This document shows, one piece after another, positions 53,510 through 62,443 of a DNA stretch of 64,000 nucleotides. The stretch is from Paenibacillus dokdonensis (GTDB lineage: Bacteria > Bacillota > Bacilli > Paenibacillales > Paenibacillaceae), in the NCBI RefSeq assembly GCF_004916975.1, contig NZ_STGQ01000002.1, positions 1,068,079 through 1,132,078 on the forward strand, written 5' to 3'. Below the pieces are notes generated by a model, which saw only the letters and a program-made list of their open reading frames with translations, did no database searches and was not told the DNA's origin. The first letter of the stretch is position 1; every line of letters starts with the position of its first letter. The translations under genes were made by a program, and so were the position numbers.

Positions 53510-55075
53510 ATGGGAAAGGGAAAGAAACGTTCGTACGTAAGTCTGATCGCGGCGTTGTTGGTCGTGTTTGCGGTAGCGGGCTGCTCTTCAGGGACGGAGA
53601 AGTCCTCCGGGACGGAGCCGAAAAGTCAGGCGGATCCCGTTGCCAAGCCAAAGAGTGAGGTCACATTAACGGCCTTGCTGGATAATAACGCAACGTTTCC
53701 GTACAGCAAGGATTGGCCGATCTGGAGCTGGATCAAGGATCAGACCGGCGTGTCGCTGAACGTGGAGACGCCGTCCGGCAAGCTGAGCGATACGCTCAAT
53801 TTGGTCATGGCCTCGGGGAATTTGCCCGATCTGATGTACATGTCCGGCCGCCGCGACTCCAACAAGTACGGGGATCAGGGAGCCCTGGAGAACATTCTTG
53901 ACCATGTCGACCAGATGCCAAACCTGAAGGCATGGATGGAGAAGTACCCGGAGGAAGCCAAAGCGGCGCTGTCCGCGGACGGCAAAATGTATATGTTCCC
54001 GAACCAGGGCTTTGGGGAAACGAACCGCATGATCTGGCTGTACCGCGAGGATGTGTTCAAGAAAAACAATCTCGCTGCCCCCAAAACGTACGAAGAGCTG
54101 CATCAGGTACTGAAAAAACTGAAGGCGCTTTACCCGGACAGCTATCCGCTCTCCATGCGCTTCGGCCAAATTCCCGATGAAATGATGGCCAACCTGACGA
54201 CCAACTTCGCCAGCGGAAGCGACGTCTACTATAATTTCGACGAGAAGAAGTGGAAATTCGGACCGACAGAGGAGAATTACAAGGCCATGGTCTCCATGTG
54301 GCATACCTTCTATAAGGAAGGGCTCATCCCGCCGGATTTCCTCTCGATTCAGACCAAGCAGTGGCAGGACGTCATGTCGACCGGACAATCGTTCATAACG
54401 ATCGACTATATCAGCCGCGTGGACTTTTTCAATAATGCGATGCAAAAGGATAACCCTGAATACAGCCTGCAGTTCATGGCTCCTCCTGCCGGCCTGGACG
54501 GCATGAAGCCGCAGAACCCGTATTTTCATTACTTGGAGGGCGGTTTGACGGTTGCTTCGACCTCCAAGCATAAGGATGACGTCATGAAGTACATGGACTT
54601 TTTCTACAGCGAGGAAGGCCGGACGCTCAGCAGCTGGGGCAAAGAGGGCGAGACGTACACCGAGGACAGCGGACAAAAGAAATTCAAGGCGGAGTTTACG
54701 GACGTCACGGAAATGCGCAAGCAGACCGGTTTGCAGACGAGCGGGACGTATACATGGATCGATTATGACGCGCATTTGTCTCTGTTCTCGCCTGATTTGA
54801 AGAAGGCATACGAGGAAGCAGCCAAATACGATCCACCGGCCATGCAGCCTAAGCCCGCCTTTACGGATGCGGAGAATGAAGTGCTGTCGGTAACAGGGCA
54901 GGCGGTGAAAAAGTACCGGGAAGAGAATTTCTCCAAATTCGTCCTGGGTACGAGAAACCTGAGCGAATGGGATAAATACGTGGAGGAGATTAACGGGCTT
55001 GGCGTACAAAAGCTGATTGATACGTATGATGCGGCACTGAAGAGAGTGGAGCAGGCAAAACTCGAAAATAAATAA
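53510..55075 (+). CDS. Oligosaccharide-binding lipoprotein of the ABC importer
   Basis: 521 residues with a lipoprotein signal ending VAGC (Cys25) and AAAGGGGG ahead of the ATG. A Ser/Lys-rich tether leads to a two-domain solute-binding fold (YSKDWPIWSWIKDQTGV and SGNLPDLMYMSG early on, the usual LipO/YtcQ features). Captures an oligosaccharide outside the membrane for the two permeases. The 178-bp gap before it holds a repeat hairpin, which could shift expression in favour of the binding protein. The ligand is unknown; a GlcNAc-containing glycan is suggested by the nag genes. Confidence 0.92.
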   Translation: MGKGKKRSYVSLIAALLVVFAVAGCSSGTEKSSGTEPKSQADPVAKPKSEVTLTALLDNNATFPYSKDWPIWSWIKDQTGVSLNVETPSGKLSDTLNLVMASGNLPDLMYMSGRRDSNKYGDQGALENILDHVDQMPNLKAWMEKYPEEAKAALSADGKMYMFPNQGFGETNRMIWLYREDVFKKNNLAAPKTYEELHQVLKKLKALYPDSYPLSMRFGQIPDEMMANLTTNFASGSDVYYNFDEKKWKFGPTEENYKAMVSMWHTFYKEGLIPPDFLSIQTKQWQDVMSTGQSFITIDYISRVDFFNNAMQKDNPEYSLQFMAPPAGLDGMKPQNPYFHYLEGGLTVASTSKHKDDVMKYMDFFYSEEGRTLSSWGKEGETYTEDSGQKKFKAEFTDVTEMRKQTGLQTSGTYTWIDYDAHLSLFSPDLKKAYEEAAKYDPPAMQPKPAFTDAENEVLSVTGQAVKKYREENFSKFVLGTRNLSEWDKYVEEINGLGVQKLIDTYDAALKRVEQAKLENK

Positions 55076-55100
55076 CGGAAAAATCATTATTCTTAGTGAA

Positions 55101-55131
55101 ACCAGGTTCCATTCATGGGCCTGGTTTTTTT
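55101..55131 (+). terminator. Intrinsic terminator after the importer operon
   Basis: ACCAGG (55101-55106) pairs with CCTGGT (55120-55125), followed by a T-run to 55131. Confidence 0.85.
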
Positions 55132-55214
55132 GTGGATCTGGATTTTTTTGTATTTCCTGAATTAATGCAGGGGCGACAATAAGGCCGCTCCTGCATTTCT
55201 GCTTCAAATGAATT

Positions 55215-55802
55215 TTAGCTGGGAGAGTGTGAATGCGGACATTGGTCTTCGATCAACCGTTTTGCAGCGCTTAAAAAGTAGTCAGAATGGAATGTATCAG
55301 CATCAATATAGGCACTCATCATGGCTCCATCGCTGAGGATTCGTAGCTGGAACATAAGCTCGGCCGGGTCTCTGGCGCCGGCTTGCCTGGCAATATCCTC
55401 TACTTTTCCCCAAACCAAGTAACGGCTTTCAACCGCAGACTGGTGTCCAGGATGGCCTGGGTCAGGAAATTCAACGACAGCGTTCATGAATGGACATCCG
55501 CGGAAATCGGACTTGTTCATCCGTTCGACCAAATCGTCAAGCAGGGCATAAAGCTGTTCTTTTGGCGAATCAGGAAAACGACATTTTATCTCTTCGATGT
55601 TTCCTTCTCTTCTACCGGATCGCAGTTCCAGGTATGCAACAACGAGTTGATCCTTGGTGGAAAAGTTGCGATAGAAGCTCGCTTTAGCTACACCGGACTC
55701 CTCGATAATACGATCAATACCTACGGCACGCACGCCTTCCCGATAAAATAAATCGGAGGCAACCCGTAAGATTCGCTCTTTCGCAGATTCTTTCTTTGTC
55801 AT
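55215..55802 (-). CDS. TetR-family repressor of the adjacent MFS exporter
   Basis: 195 residues from the ATG at 55802; a GTG nine bases upstream is possible. The N-terminal DNA-binding region reads VRAVGIDRIIEESGVAKASFYRNFSTKDQLV. The C-terminal half is a normal ligand-binding domain with two cysteines, one in FRGCPFMN near residue 103 and one near the C-terminus (DQCPHS). Divergent from the MFS gene, with two palindromic operators between them. Confidence 0.92.
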   Translation of the reverse strand: MTKKESAKERILRVASDLFYREGVRAVGIDRIIEESGVAKASFYRNFSTKDQLVVAYLELRSGRREGNIEEIKCRFPDSPKEQLYALLDDLVERMNKSDFRGCPFMNAVVEFPDPGHPGHQSAVESRYLVWGKVEDIARQAGARDPAELMFQLRILSDGAMMSAYIDADTFHSDYFLSAAKRLIEDQCPHSHSPS

Positions 55803-55839
55803 TATGATCACCCGGTTTCTAAATAAGGTAAATTTTCAA

Positions 55840-55868
55840 TTGACATGAGACAGATCTGTCTGTATCAT
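55840..55868 (+). promoter_or_regulatory. Promoter of the MFS exporter gene
   Basis: TTGACA (55840-55845), 17-base spacer, TATCAT (55863-55868). The spacer is almost wholly covered by the first operator. Confidence 0.8.
55847..55862. promoter_or_regulatory. TetR operator 1 (in the promoter spacer)
   Basis: GAGACAGATCTGTCTG; the inner 14 bases (55848-55861) are a perfect palindrome. Bound repressor would block RNA polymerase. Confidence 0.85.
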
Positions 55869-55880
55869 ACGATAACAAAT

Positions 55881-55896
55881 GAGACAGATCTGTCTC
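55881..55896. promoter_or_regulatory. TetR operator 2 (downstream of the start point)
   Basis: GAGACAGATCTGTCTC, a perfect 16-bp palindrome, 34 bases centre to centre from operator 1. Confidence 0.88.
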
Positions 55897-55966
55897 GTTT
55901 ATTCTAAAGGAATATTCCGGTTGCTGTCAATTCATCCGGGATGTTTAAAGGAGGAACATATCGCCT

Positions 55967-57451
55967 ATGCCCCAATCGGCAAATTCACTCACATTGGAGC
56001 TTACGCATACGGTGGTTCAATCCCGCCAGCGTCCGCGTCTGATGCTAGCGGTTATGCTGCTGTCTGTCTTTATGGCTGTTGCTAACATTTTTATTGTGAA
56101 CGTCGCAACGCCTTCTATTCAGCATGGACTCCATGCCGATTTCTATGGTGTGCAGTTTGTCATCTCTGCTTATACACTAGCCTATGCGGTTGCTCTCATT
56201 CTCGGAGGGCGGCTTGGTGACCGGTATGGACGTAAAAAAATGCTGCTCATTGGCGTAGCCGGCTTTACGCTCACTTCATTGCTATGCGGTATATCGAATG
56301 GGATTGGAATGCTGACGATAGTCAGGGTCATCCAAGGATTCAGTGCAGCGCTGATTTCTCCGCAGGTATTATCACTCATTCAGGCTCAATATCCGCCGGA
56401 AAAGCGCGGGGGCATATTCGGACTCTATGGTGCTGCACAAGGATTGGCAGCGACAACCGGACAGCTCATTGGTGGACTCCTCCTGATGTGGAATCCGTGG
56501 GGACTGGAGTGGAGAATGGTCTTTTTCTTCAGTATACCGATTGGTGTGTCGATCTTGGCTATGGTCCCATTCATTCCGGAATCAAAGGATATGGGCCGGT
56601 CCAGAATGGATTGGTATGGTGCGATAATTGTTGCAGCTGGCTTATTCCTACTCGTCTACCCGCTCGTACAGGGTCAGAAGGAAGGCTGGCCGATCGAGCT
56701 CGTCATGAGTCTAATCCTTTCCGCCCCGATGCTGGCCTTGTTTGTATGGTCTCAGAAGAAGATGCTGCTTGTAAGCCGCGACCCGTTTATGAACGTGAAT
56801 TTGTTTGGTCAGCGCGGATTTGGGCTGGGGATGATTGTGGTCTTTCTACTCATGTCATCGCAAGCAGCCTTTTTCCTGATCGCCGCCTATTTGCTGCAAA
56901 TCGGGCTTGGGTTTACAGCTCTAAAATCTGGAGCCATCATATTGCCGATGGGACTTGGATATTTCCTCGCTTCTCTGTTGTCGGCCAGGGTGACGGGCAA
57001 GCTTGGTCCGCATGTGCTGACGCTAGGTTCCGTTCTGACTGCCATCGGATATTTGTTCCTTGCCCTCACCGTAAATGCAACGGGGATTTCTCCAAATGTA
57101 TACCTATGGATCCCGGCGCTTGCCATACTTGGAATCGGTCAAGGCTTCATCGCTGCTCCACTCACGAATATTGTACTCTCCAAAGTACCGAAGCAGGATA
57201 TTGGTTCAGCATCAGGCATTCTGACTACTGGAATGCAGGTCGCCTACGCCATCGGCATTGGACTCATTGGCATTCTGTGGATGAATTCACTGGATCATTA
57301 TGCCCTTCAAACAGGCGTTCAGGAGGGAATTCAACAGACGGATGCAAGAGGCTATATCCATTCATTTATTTTCTGCATATACATGCTGGCCGCCTACACT
57401 GTGTTTCTGATTCCGTTATCAATGACGTTGGCAAAAAGAAAGCGGACATGA
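55967..57451 (+). CDS. MFS multidrug exporter, 14-helix DHA2 (EmrB/QacA) type
   Basis: 494 residues, AAAGGAGG (55947-55954) upstream. About 14 hydrophobic helices; motif A in GGRLGDRYGRKKM and motif C-like GAAQGLAATTGQLIGG (the antiporter signature region). Expected to be a proton-driven drug or metabolite exporter. The TetR protein encoded in the opposite direction and the operator pair in its promoter indicate substrate-inducible expression. Confidence 0.92.
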   Translation: MPQSANSLTLELTHTVVQSRQRPRLMLAVMLLSVFMAVANIFIVNVATPSIQHGLHADFYGVQFVISAYTLAYAVALILGGRLGDRYGRKKMLLIGVAGFTLTSLLCGISNGIGMLTIVRVIQGFSAALISPQVLSLIQAQYPPEKRGGIFGLYGAAQGLAATTGQLIGGLLLMWNPWGLEWRMVFFFSIPIGVSILAMVPFIPESKDMGRSRMDWYGAIIVAAGLFLLVYPLVQGQKEGWPIELVMSLILSAPMLALFVWSQKKMLLVSRDPFMNVNLFGQRGFGLGMIVVFLLMSSQAAFFLIAAYLLQIGLGFTALKSGAIILPMGLGYFLASLLSARVTGKLGPHVLTLGSVLTAIGYLFLALTVNATGISPNVYLWIPALAILGIGQGFIAAPLTNIVLSKVPKQDIGSASGILTTGMQVAYAIGIGLIGILWMNSLDHYALQTGVQEGIQQTDARGYIHSFIFCIYMLAAYTVFLIPLSMTLAKRKRT

Positions 57452-57452
57452 A

Positions 57453-57489
57453 AAAACCCAGCCGATCCTTAAGAGATCGGCTGGGTTTT
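57453..57489. terminator. Bidirectional terminator between MFS exporter and repeat-protein gene
   Basis: A perfect 15-bp stem, 57453-57467 with 57475-57489, with A-run and T-run on its two sides. Confidence 0.9.
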
Positions 57490-57509
57490 ACGTTTACCAT
57501 ATGGCGTTC

Positions 57510-58757
57510 TTATCGAGGTGTTACGGCATTCTCAACGGAAGTGACAATGACTACTTCGGCATTCGTGATGCCAGGAAGCGAACGAGTCATGATTGGAGAA
57601 TGGTAAGCAATTATTTTTGTGCCTGCACGTAGGGCTGCTTCGCCGCCAAGATCATCAATGATTTGCGTGTCCTTGGAGATGTTCAGAATCACGTCATTGT
57701 TCTTCGAATCGTCGGAGCCAACATTGACATACACTTGATCTTTCGAAGTGCTGTCGAAAGGCGCGATGGTACCTTCGATCTTGACGGATTCGGCTTTTTT
57801 CACCACGAGTTTGCTCGCATGGGTTTGGGCCGGATAGATCATGGTCATCACGTTGCTGTAAGAGGCGTCGGCATGGACTCCGTCTTTCAGCGCGTCCTTG
57901 GTCAAGGCGTTTCCGTCTTCATCGACGATTTGTGTTTTGTCGTCCACGGTGAGGATGACGTAGTTCACGCCGCCCTTTTCATGGGCTTTGCCGATGAGCG
58001 TAACTTTACCGCCTTCCGTGCTCGTGACGACTCCATCCGTGCCTGCAGCGAGTTCTTGTCCCACTTCACCTTCACCCGTTTCTTTATCGGTGTTGACGCG
58101 AACGTAGTTCGTCGTCGATTGCGGCGGCAGGCTCATCGCTACGGCAGGACCATAAAACGCTTTAACACTCATGCCTTCCTTGATAGCTCCGGCTTCAACA
58201 GCTTTGCCGTCCTGATCGAGAATCGTTGCTTTGTCCGCAAAGTGCAGAATAATGGTATCTTCGTTTGAATTATAAATATCAGTTCCTTTGACAAGGATGC
58301 TACCATTCCTAACCTCGGAGACGGTACCTTCGATCGCTGTGAAGCTTTGATCCTGAACCACAAGCGTCAAGGCTGCTCCGCGGGCAGGGAGGCTTTTCGT
58401 GATGTTCGGGCTGTAGAAGGCCTTCACTACTTTTTTCTCATCCATAATCGTTTTCAGAGCAACGGTTTTTCCTTTGGAATCGACGATTTTAGTATCTTTA
58501 GTAATGGACAGAATGATTTGGCTTTGATCGCTAGGGGCCAGTCCGCGGCCGGTAACGGTAATGAATTTACCTGTTTGATCGTTTACGAAATCAGTGATTT
58601 GTCCCATGGTACCAGGGACCACTTTGACTTGGTTTTGAATGATTCCTTGCCCGTTATGAACCGCCTCGTGCGGAACATCCTGCGCGTTTGCCGCCACCGG
58701 CACGGCAGCCATGGCCAAAATAGATGCTGTAGCTAACACTTTGTACATTTTGTTCAT
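57510..58757 (-). CDS. Secreted protein of four related repeats, unknown function
   Basis: 415 residues from the ATG behind AGGAGGAAT; the open frame runs on upstream to 59294 without a ribosome site and that part is not coding. Signal peptide about 1-25 (ANAQD). The mature protein consists of four units of about 85-95 residues, each ending in a variant of AFYSPNITKSLPARG (AFYGPAVAMSLPPQ, SYSNVMTMIYPAQ, AYHSPIMTRSLPGI) and containing a DxxTxIxDxxG-like segment. No anchoring motif. Family not recognised. The four-fold repeat suggests a beta-rich binding or wall-associated protein. Monocistronic. Confidence 0.8.
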   Translation of the reverse strand: MNKMYKVLATASILAMAAVPVAANAQDVPHEAVHNGQGIIQNQVKVVPGTMGQITDFVNDQTGKFITVTGRGLAPSDQSQIILSITKDTKIVDSKGKTVALKTIMDEKKVVKAFYSPNITKSLPARGAALTLVVQDQSFTAIEGTVSEVRNGSILVKGTDIYNSNEDTIILHFADKATILDQDGKAVEAGAIKEGMSVKAFYGPAVAMSLPPQSTTNYVRVNTDKETGEGEVGQELAAGTDGVVTSTEGGKVTLIGKAHEKGGVNYVILTVDDKTQIVDEDGNALTKDALKDGVHADASYSNVMTMIYPAQTHASKLVVKKAESVKIEGTIAPFDSTSKDQVYVNVGSDDSKNNDVILNISKDTQIIDDLGGEAALRAGTKIIAYHSPIMTRSLPGITNAEVVIVTSVENAVTPR

Positions 58758-58862
58758 CTGATATTCCTCCTGTATATGTGTGCTTGTACGAACGGTTAGG
58801 GATGCTTCTGGCAGCACATAAATTGTTAAATTATGCTTGCCTTTCATGATCCTAGACGAGGG

Positions 58863-58886
58863 TGTTGCACAAAATGTTGCACAAAA
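58863..58886. repeat. Two tandem 12-bp repeats upstream of the repeat-protein gene
   Basis: TGTTGCACAAAA occurs twice in direct succession, about 105 bases before the leftward start codon. Could be a regulator-binding site for either divergent gene. Apart from this the 293-bp gap shows no clear promoter hexamers. Confidence 0.6.
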
Positions 58887-59050
58887 TCGCAAAGCTATTT
58901 TCAAGTTAACGTTTGACGTAAGCCACCTCTTTTTGGCGAAAATCATCACATGATCCGAGGAGGATTTCTTGCGAAACGGCAGCATGGATTCACTAAATTG
59001 TGCGAATGACCATATAGTACATAAACGCAAATGAGAGGTGGATTGTACGA

Positions 59051-59506
59051 GTGAAAATAACGCTGGATATCGCCAAGTTTCTGCTCGAAGCAGCTGAAAA
59101 GAAGGCGAAGGAGATGGGCCTTGCGGAAAATATCGCAATTGTTGATTATGGAGCCAATCTGGTCGCGTTTCACCGGATGGATCATGCCAAAATAGGGGGG
59201 ATCGACATTTCGCAAAACAAGGCATGGACCAGTGTGGCGCTGCAAATGCCGACTTCGAACCTTGCTCAGGCCGCTCAACCAGGTAATCCTTCATTTGGGA
59301 TCAATACGACCAACCATGGGAAAATCGTGATACTGGGCGGAGGAATTCCACTTAAAATTGGAGAGATGATCATAGGTGGTATAGGCGTAAGCGGAGGCAC
59401 AAGCCAGCAGGATATAGAAGTAGCGAACGCCGCGGTACAGGCGCTTGAAGGATTGATTCAGCATCATGAGTCCAGAAATATAACATATCGGATAGGCTCG
59501 AATTAA
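59051..59506 (+). CDS. GlcG/HbpS-like small protein
   Basis: 151 residues, GTG start with AGAGGTGG a few bases upstream. The sequence matches the GlcG/HbpS (DUF336) fold: helical N-terminus, IAIVDYGANLVAFHRMD, then GGIPLKIGEMIIGGIGVSGG and a C-terminal helix. Members bind haem or corrinoids or act as small accessory proteins in diverse pathways. No signal peptide. No metabolic partner adjoins it, so its role is open. Confidence 0.88.
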   Translation: MKITLDIAKFLLEAAEKKAKEMGLAENIAIVDYGANLVAFHRMDHAKIGGIDISQNKAWTSVALQMPTSNLAQAAQPGNPSFGINTTNHGKIVILGGGIPLKIGEMIIGGIGVSGGTSQQDIEVANAAVQALEGLIQHHESRNITYRIGSN

Positions 59507-59532
59507 TCATAAAGAGATGATCAGAAACCGAC

Positions 59533-59580
59533 AAAAAAACAATCCGCATGCCTTAGGAAGGCAAGTAGATTGTTTTTTTT
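59533..59580. terminator. Bidirectional terminator between GlcG-like and aminopeptidase genes
   Basis: AAAAAACAATC near 59533-59544 pairs with GATTGTTTTTT near 59568-59578, with an inner GCC/GGC stem. A-runs and T-runs serve both directions. Confidence 0.85.
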
Positions 59581-59589
59581 GAGTATGAT

Positions 59590-60819
59590 TTAGAATGCCC
59601 AGTTCCCGTTCCGGAATACGGGTTCAATCTGACCGTCTTGCGTAATTCCATCAATGTCCATTTCAGCGGAACCGATCATGAAATCAACATGAATTATGCT
59701 GTGGTTGAGCCCGGCTTGATCCAGCTCCTCACGGGACATCGAGAGGCCGCCTTCCAGGCAGGTTGGAAATGCTGAGCCCAGTGCCAAGTGATTGGAGGCA
59801 TTCTCGTCATATAAGGTATTGAAAAAAATCAGGTTCGACTCTGAAATGGGAGAATGATGCGGTACGAGCGCAGCTTCTCCCAAATAACGTGCTGCTTCAT
59901 CCATACCGAGCATCGCCTTCAATGATTCATAGCCTTTTTCTGCCTCAAAATCGATGACTTTCCCATCCTCAAATGTGAGGCTGAAATTTTCAATCAGGTT
60001 GCCCTGGTAGCTGAGGGGTTTGCTGCTGCGTACCACTCCATGTGTACCCTCTCTGTGCGGGGAGGTGAATACTTCTTCTGTCGGCACATTCGGGTTGAAC
60101 AGATTTTTGGCTTCGTTGACCGCTGTGCCGCCGCTCCAGATGTGGTTCGCCGGAAGCTCAACCGTCAGATCCGTTCCCGGAGCGCGGTAATGCAGCTTCT
60201 TGTACTGCTTGCTGTTCAGATAAGCTCTTTTGTCGTGAAGGGTGGCATTATGCTCCTGCCAGGCTTGAACGGGATGATCCTGGTCCACGCGGGATGCCTT
60301 GAATATCGCCTCCCATAAGGCTTGGACAGCCGCATCTTCATCCAGTTCAGGAAAGACCAGCTTGGCCCAGCCTGTGGAGGGTACTCCGATGATTGACCAT
60401 GTCATCTTGTTCGCGGACATATATTCTCTCCATTTGGCCAGCGCGGTACCGGCAGCTTTGGAATTGGCGGCGACCCGCTGGGGGTCGACTCCTTTAAGCA
60501 GCTCCGGATTACTGGATTCGATGAACAGGAATGCACCGCCGTTTTCCGCAAACTGCTGGACAGCTTGTGCTCTCCATAAAGGATATTCTTCAAAAGCTTC
60601 ATCCGGCGCAAGATGGTATTTGATCTGCGTACTGATTTCATCCTGCCATTCGATATGTACCAGTTTGGCTCCTACTTTATAGGCGTGCTCCGTGATCATG
60701 CGGACAAATTCCGGCGTATGGATGGGCGCGTTAATCCAAAGCGATTGACCTGGCTGAATGTTGACTGCGGTTTTTATGGCCAGCTCCGCGTACTTTTCCA
60801 ATAGGTTTAAAAAAGACAT
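59590..60819 (-). CDS. M29-family aminopeptidase (AmpS/AmpT-like)
   Basis: 409 residues from the ATG behind AAGGAGGAA; the frame extends farther upstream but without a start site. The family's metal-binding residues are in the C-terminal half: the Glu of GTHGVVRSSKPL-flanking strands, YLGEAALVPHHSPI, and HVDFMIGSAEMDIDG, where His and Asp bind the two metal ions. Cytoplasmic broad-specificity removal of N-terminal residues from peptides. Lies upstream of the amino-acid importer on the same strand but is separated by its own hairpin, so probably a separate unit. Confidence 0.93.
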   Translation of the reverse strand: MSFLNLLEKYAELAIKTAVNIQPGQSLWINAPIHTPEFVRMITEHAYKVGAKLVHIEWQDEISTQIKYHLAPDEAFEEYPLWRAQAVQQFAENGGAFLFIESSNPELLKGVDPQRVAANSKAAGTALAKWREYMSANKMTWSIIGVPSTGWAKLVFPELDEDAAVQALWEAIFKASRVDQDHPVQAWQEHNATLHDKRAYLNSKQYKKLHYRAPGTDLTVELPANHIWSGGTAVNEAKNLFNPNVPTEEVFTSPHREGTHGVVRSSKPLSYQGNLIENFSLTFEDGKVIDFEAEKGYESLKAMLGMDEAARYLGEAALVPHHSPISESNLIFFNTLYDENASNHLALGSAFPTCLEGGLSMSREELDQAGLNHSIIHVDFMIGSAEMDIDGITQDGQIEPVFRNGNWAF

Positions 60820-60949
60820 TCGGATTCCTCCTTGGTAATACAGTTTAGGATATACAACTTCGTCTTTTTGTATCATTTCCCTTCTTTTTGAAAACAGCAG
60901 CCAGCACAAAAGAATATCCCATGATTATTCCCGATTGGATTATACGAAG

Positions 60950-60983
60950 GCAGCCCGCTGCCTGTAAAAGGTAAGCGGGCTGC
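60950..60983 (-). terminator. Hairpin after the amino-acid importer operon
   Basis: GCAGCCCGCT (60950-60959) pairs perfectly with AGCGGGCTGC (60974-60983). The T-run on the minus strand is poor, so termination may be weak. Confidence 0.65.
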
Positions 60984-61008
60984 AAAGAAGCCATCGTCCT
61001 GAACCTCA

Positions 61009-61659
61009 TCAAATCCTTCGGGCTTCCAGCCTCCGGGCAATAATCGATAATGTATAGTTGACCGTAAAATACAGCAGCGCTGCCAAAATCAACGCCGGTA
61101 TGACGTAATTTGGACTGTGGCCCTGCAAAATCTGCACATTATGCATAATTTCCGGTAGTGTAATGACGATGGCAAGGGAAGTATCCTTCAGCAGCGAGAT
61201 GAACTGGCTTACCAGCGGCGGCATCATGCGTCGCAGCGCCTGCGGCAAAATGATATGGCGCATGGTCTGGATATAACTAAGGCCTGAGGAACGTGCGGCT
61301 TCAATCTGACCCCGATCCACCGAGACAAGGCCGCTGCGGACGATTTCGGAAATCATCGCACCCTCGAACAGCGTTAATCCTGCAATGGCCGCCCAGAATG
61401 GAGACAGCTTGATGCCTAACTGCGGAAGGACGATATAACTAAAGAAGATGATAAGCAGCAAGGGCAAATTGCGTACGATGTCAATTATGATCGCCAGAAG
61501 CCGTGACAGCACAGGGATGCGTGCGTAACGCAGGATACCGAGAATGTTCCCGAGTATAAAGCTGAACAGGATCGCGAGGGCGGCGACGAGAAGGGTCATG
61601 CCGAATCCCTGCAAAATAAAGGAGAGATTAGGCCAGGAATACGCTCCTGCAAAATCCAT
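61009..61659 (-). CDS. Amino-acid ABC importer permease (second)
   Basis: 216 residues, AAAGGAGG ahead of the ATG. Five hydrophobic helices and the polar-amino-acid permease motif EAARSSGLSYIQTMRHIILPQALRRMMPP (about 130-158). Pairs with the upstream permease as a heterodimer. Last gene of the four-gene importer operon. Confidence 0.93.
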   Translation of the reverse strand: MDFAGAYSWPNLSFILQGFGMTLLVAALAILFSFILGNILGILRYARIPVLSRLLAIIIDIVRNLPLLLIIFFSYIVLPQLGIKLSPFWAAIAGLTLFEGAMISEIVRSGLVSVDRGQIEAARSSGLSYIQTMRHIILPQALRRMMPPLVSQFISLLKDTSLAIVITLPEIMHNVQILQGHSPNYVIPALILAALLYFTVNYTLSIIARRLEARRI

Positions 61660-61690
61660 GCCTCAAGCCTCCTTTCACAAAAGTAAGCTC

Positions 61691-62356
61691 TTAATGGTCC
61701 GCTGACCTGAACCGCCGCTCCATATATTGCACCGCCAGGCTAAGCGGGAGGGTGAGGATGAGATATAACATGGCCACGAGGGTATAGACGGTAACCGGCA
61801 GAAACGTATCGGCATTGATTAAATCGGCATAATACATCAGATCAAGACCGGCCACGACGGCGAGAATAGATGAGTTTTTAACCAAGTTGATAAACTGGTT
61901 GCTGATGGAGGGCAATACGATTTTGATGGCCTGCGGCAGCACGATATGCAGCATGGTCTGGATATAGGTGAGTCCCGTAGCCCGCGCGGCCTCCGTCTGT
62001 CCGGATGGAACGGTCTGGATTCCGGCGCGGATGCTCTCGGCAATAAAAGAAGCGGTATATACCATGAGTCCAATCGTGCCTGACGTGAAGCCGTCAAGCG
62101 GAACGCCGAGCGACGGCAGCCCCAGGAAAAAGAAAAAGACGACGAGCAGCAGCGGAATGTTGCGGATAAACTCAACATAGGCCGTACCTATCCAGTTCAG
62201 CGGCTTGACGGGTGATATGCGCATGACAGCAATAATCGTGCCAAGAATAAAGCTGCCGATGAGAGCGATGGCGCTGGATTCGATGGTATGGACGAACCCG
62301 AGCAAAAAGCGGTCCCAATGATCAAACAGGATATGAATATTGAACCGACCTGTCAC
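61691..62356 (-). CDS. Amino-acid ABC importer permease (first)
   Basis: 221 residues, GTG start behind AAAGGAG. Five helices and the motif EAARATGLTYIQTMLHIVLPQAIKIVLPS (about 130-158). Closest to GlnM/GltK-type subunits of glutamate, glutamine or aspartate importers. 31 bases before the second permease. Confidence 0.93.
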   Translation of the reverse strand: MTGRFNIHILFDHWDRFLLGFVHTIESSAIALIGSFILGTIIAVMRISPVKPLNWIGTAYVEFIRNIPLLLVVFFFFLGLPSLGVPLDGFTSGTIGLMVYTASFIAESIRAGIQTVPSGQTEAARATGLTYIQTMLHIVLPQAIKIVLPSISNQFINLVKNSSILAVVAGLDLMYYADLINADTFLPVTVYTLVAMLYLILTLPLSLAVQYMERRFRSADH

Positions 62357-62443
62357 ACATTTTCACTCCTTTCCCGGATATCGTGATCCGTAGGAAGGCA
62401 AGAAGGGAAGGCAGGATGCCCTCCCGCTCAGGCTTGACTCCGG

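Noticed and set aside
53666..55207. 513-codon open frame opposite the binding-lipoprotein gene
   Set aside because: Rich in His, Leu and Arg like many antisense shadows; the other strand encodes a clear lipoprotein.
56284..57606. 440-codon frame inside the MFS exporter region
   Set aside because: Its product is rich in Cys, Trp and Ser without hydrophobic helices, while the overlapping frame is a normal 14-helix exporter.
58758..59294. N-terminal extension of the four-repeat secreted protein
   Set aside because: It would bury a clear signal peptide and crosses the neighbouring gene's start; AGGAGGAAT precedes the internal ATG.
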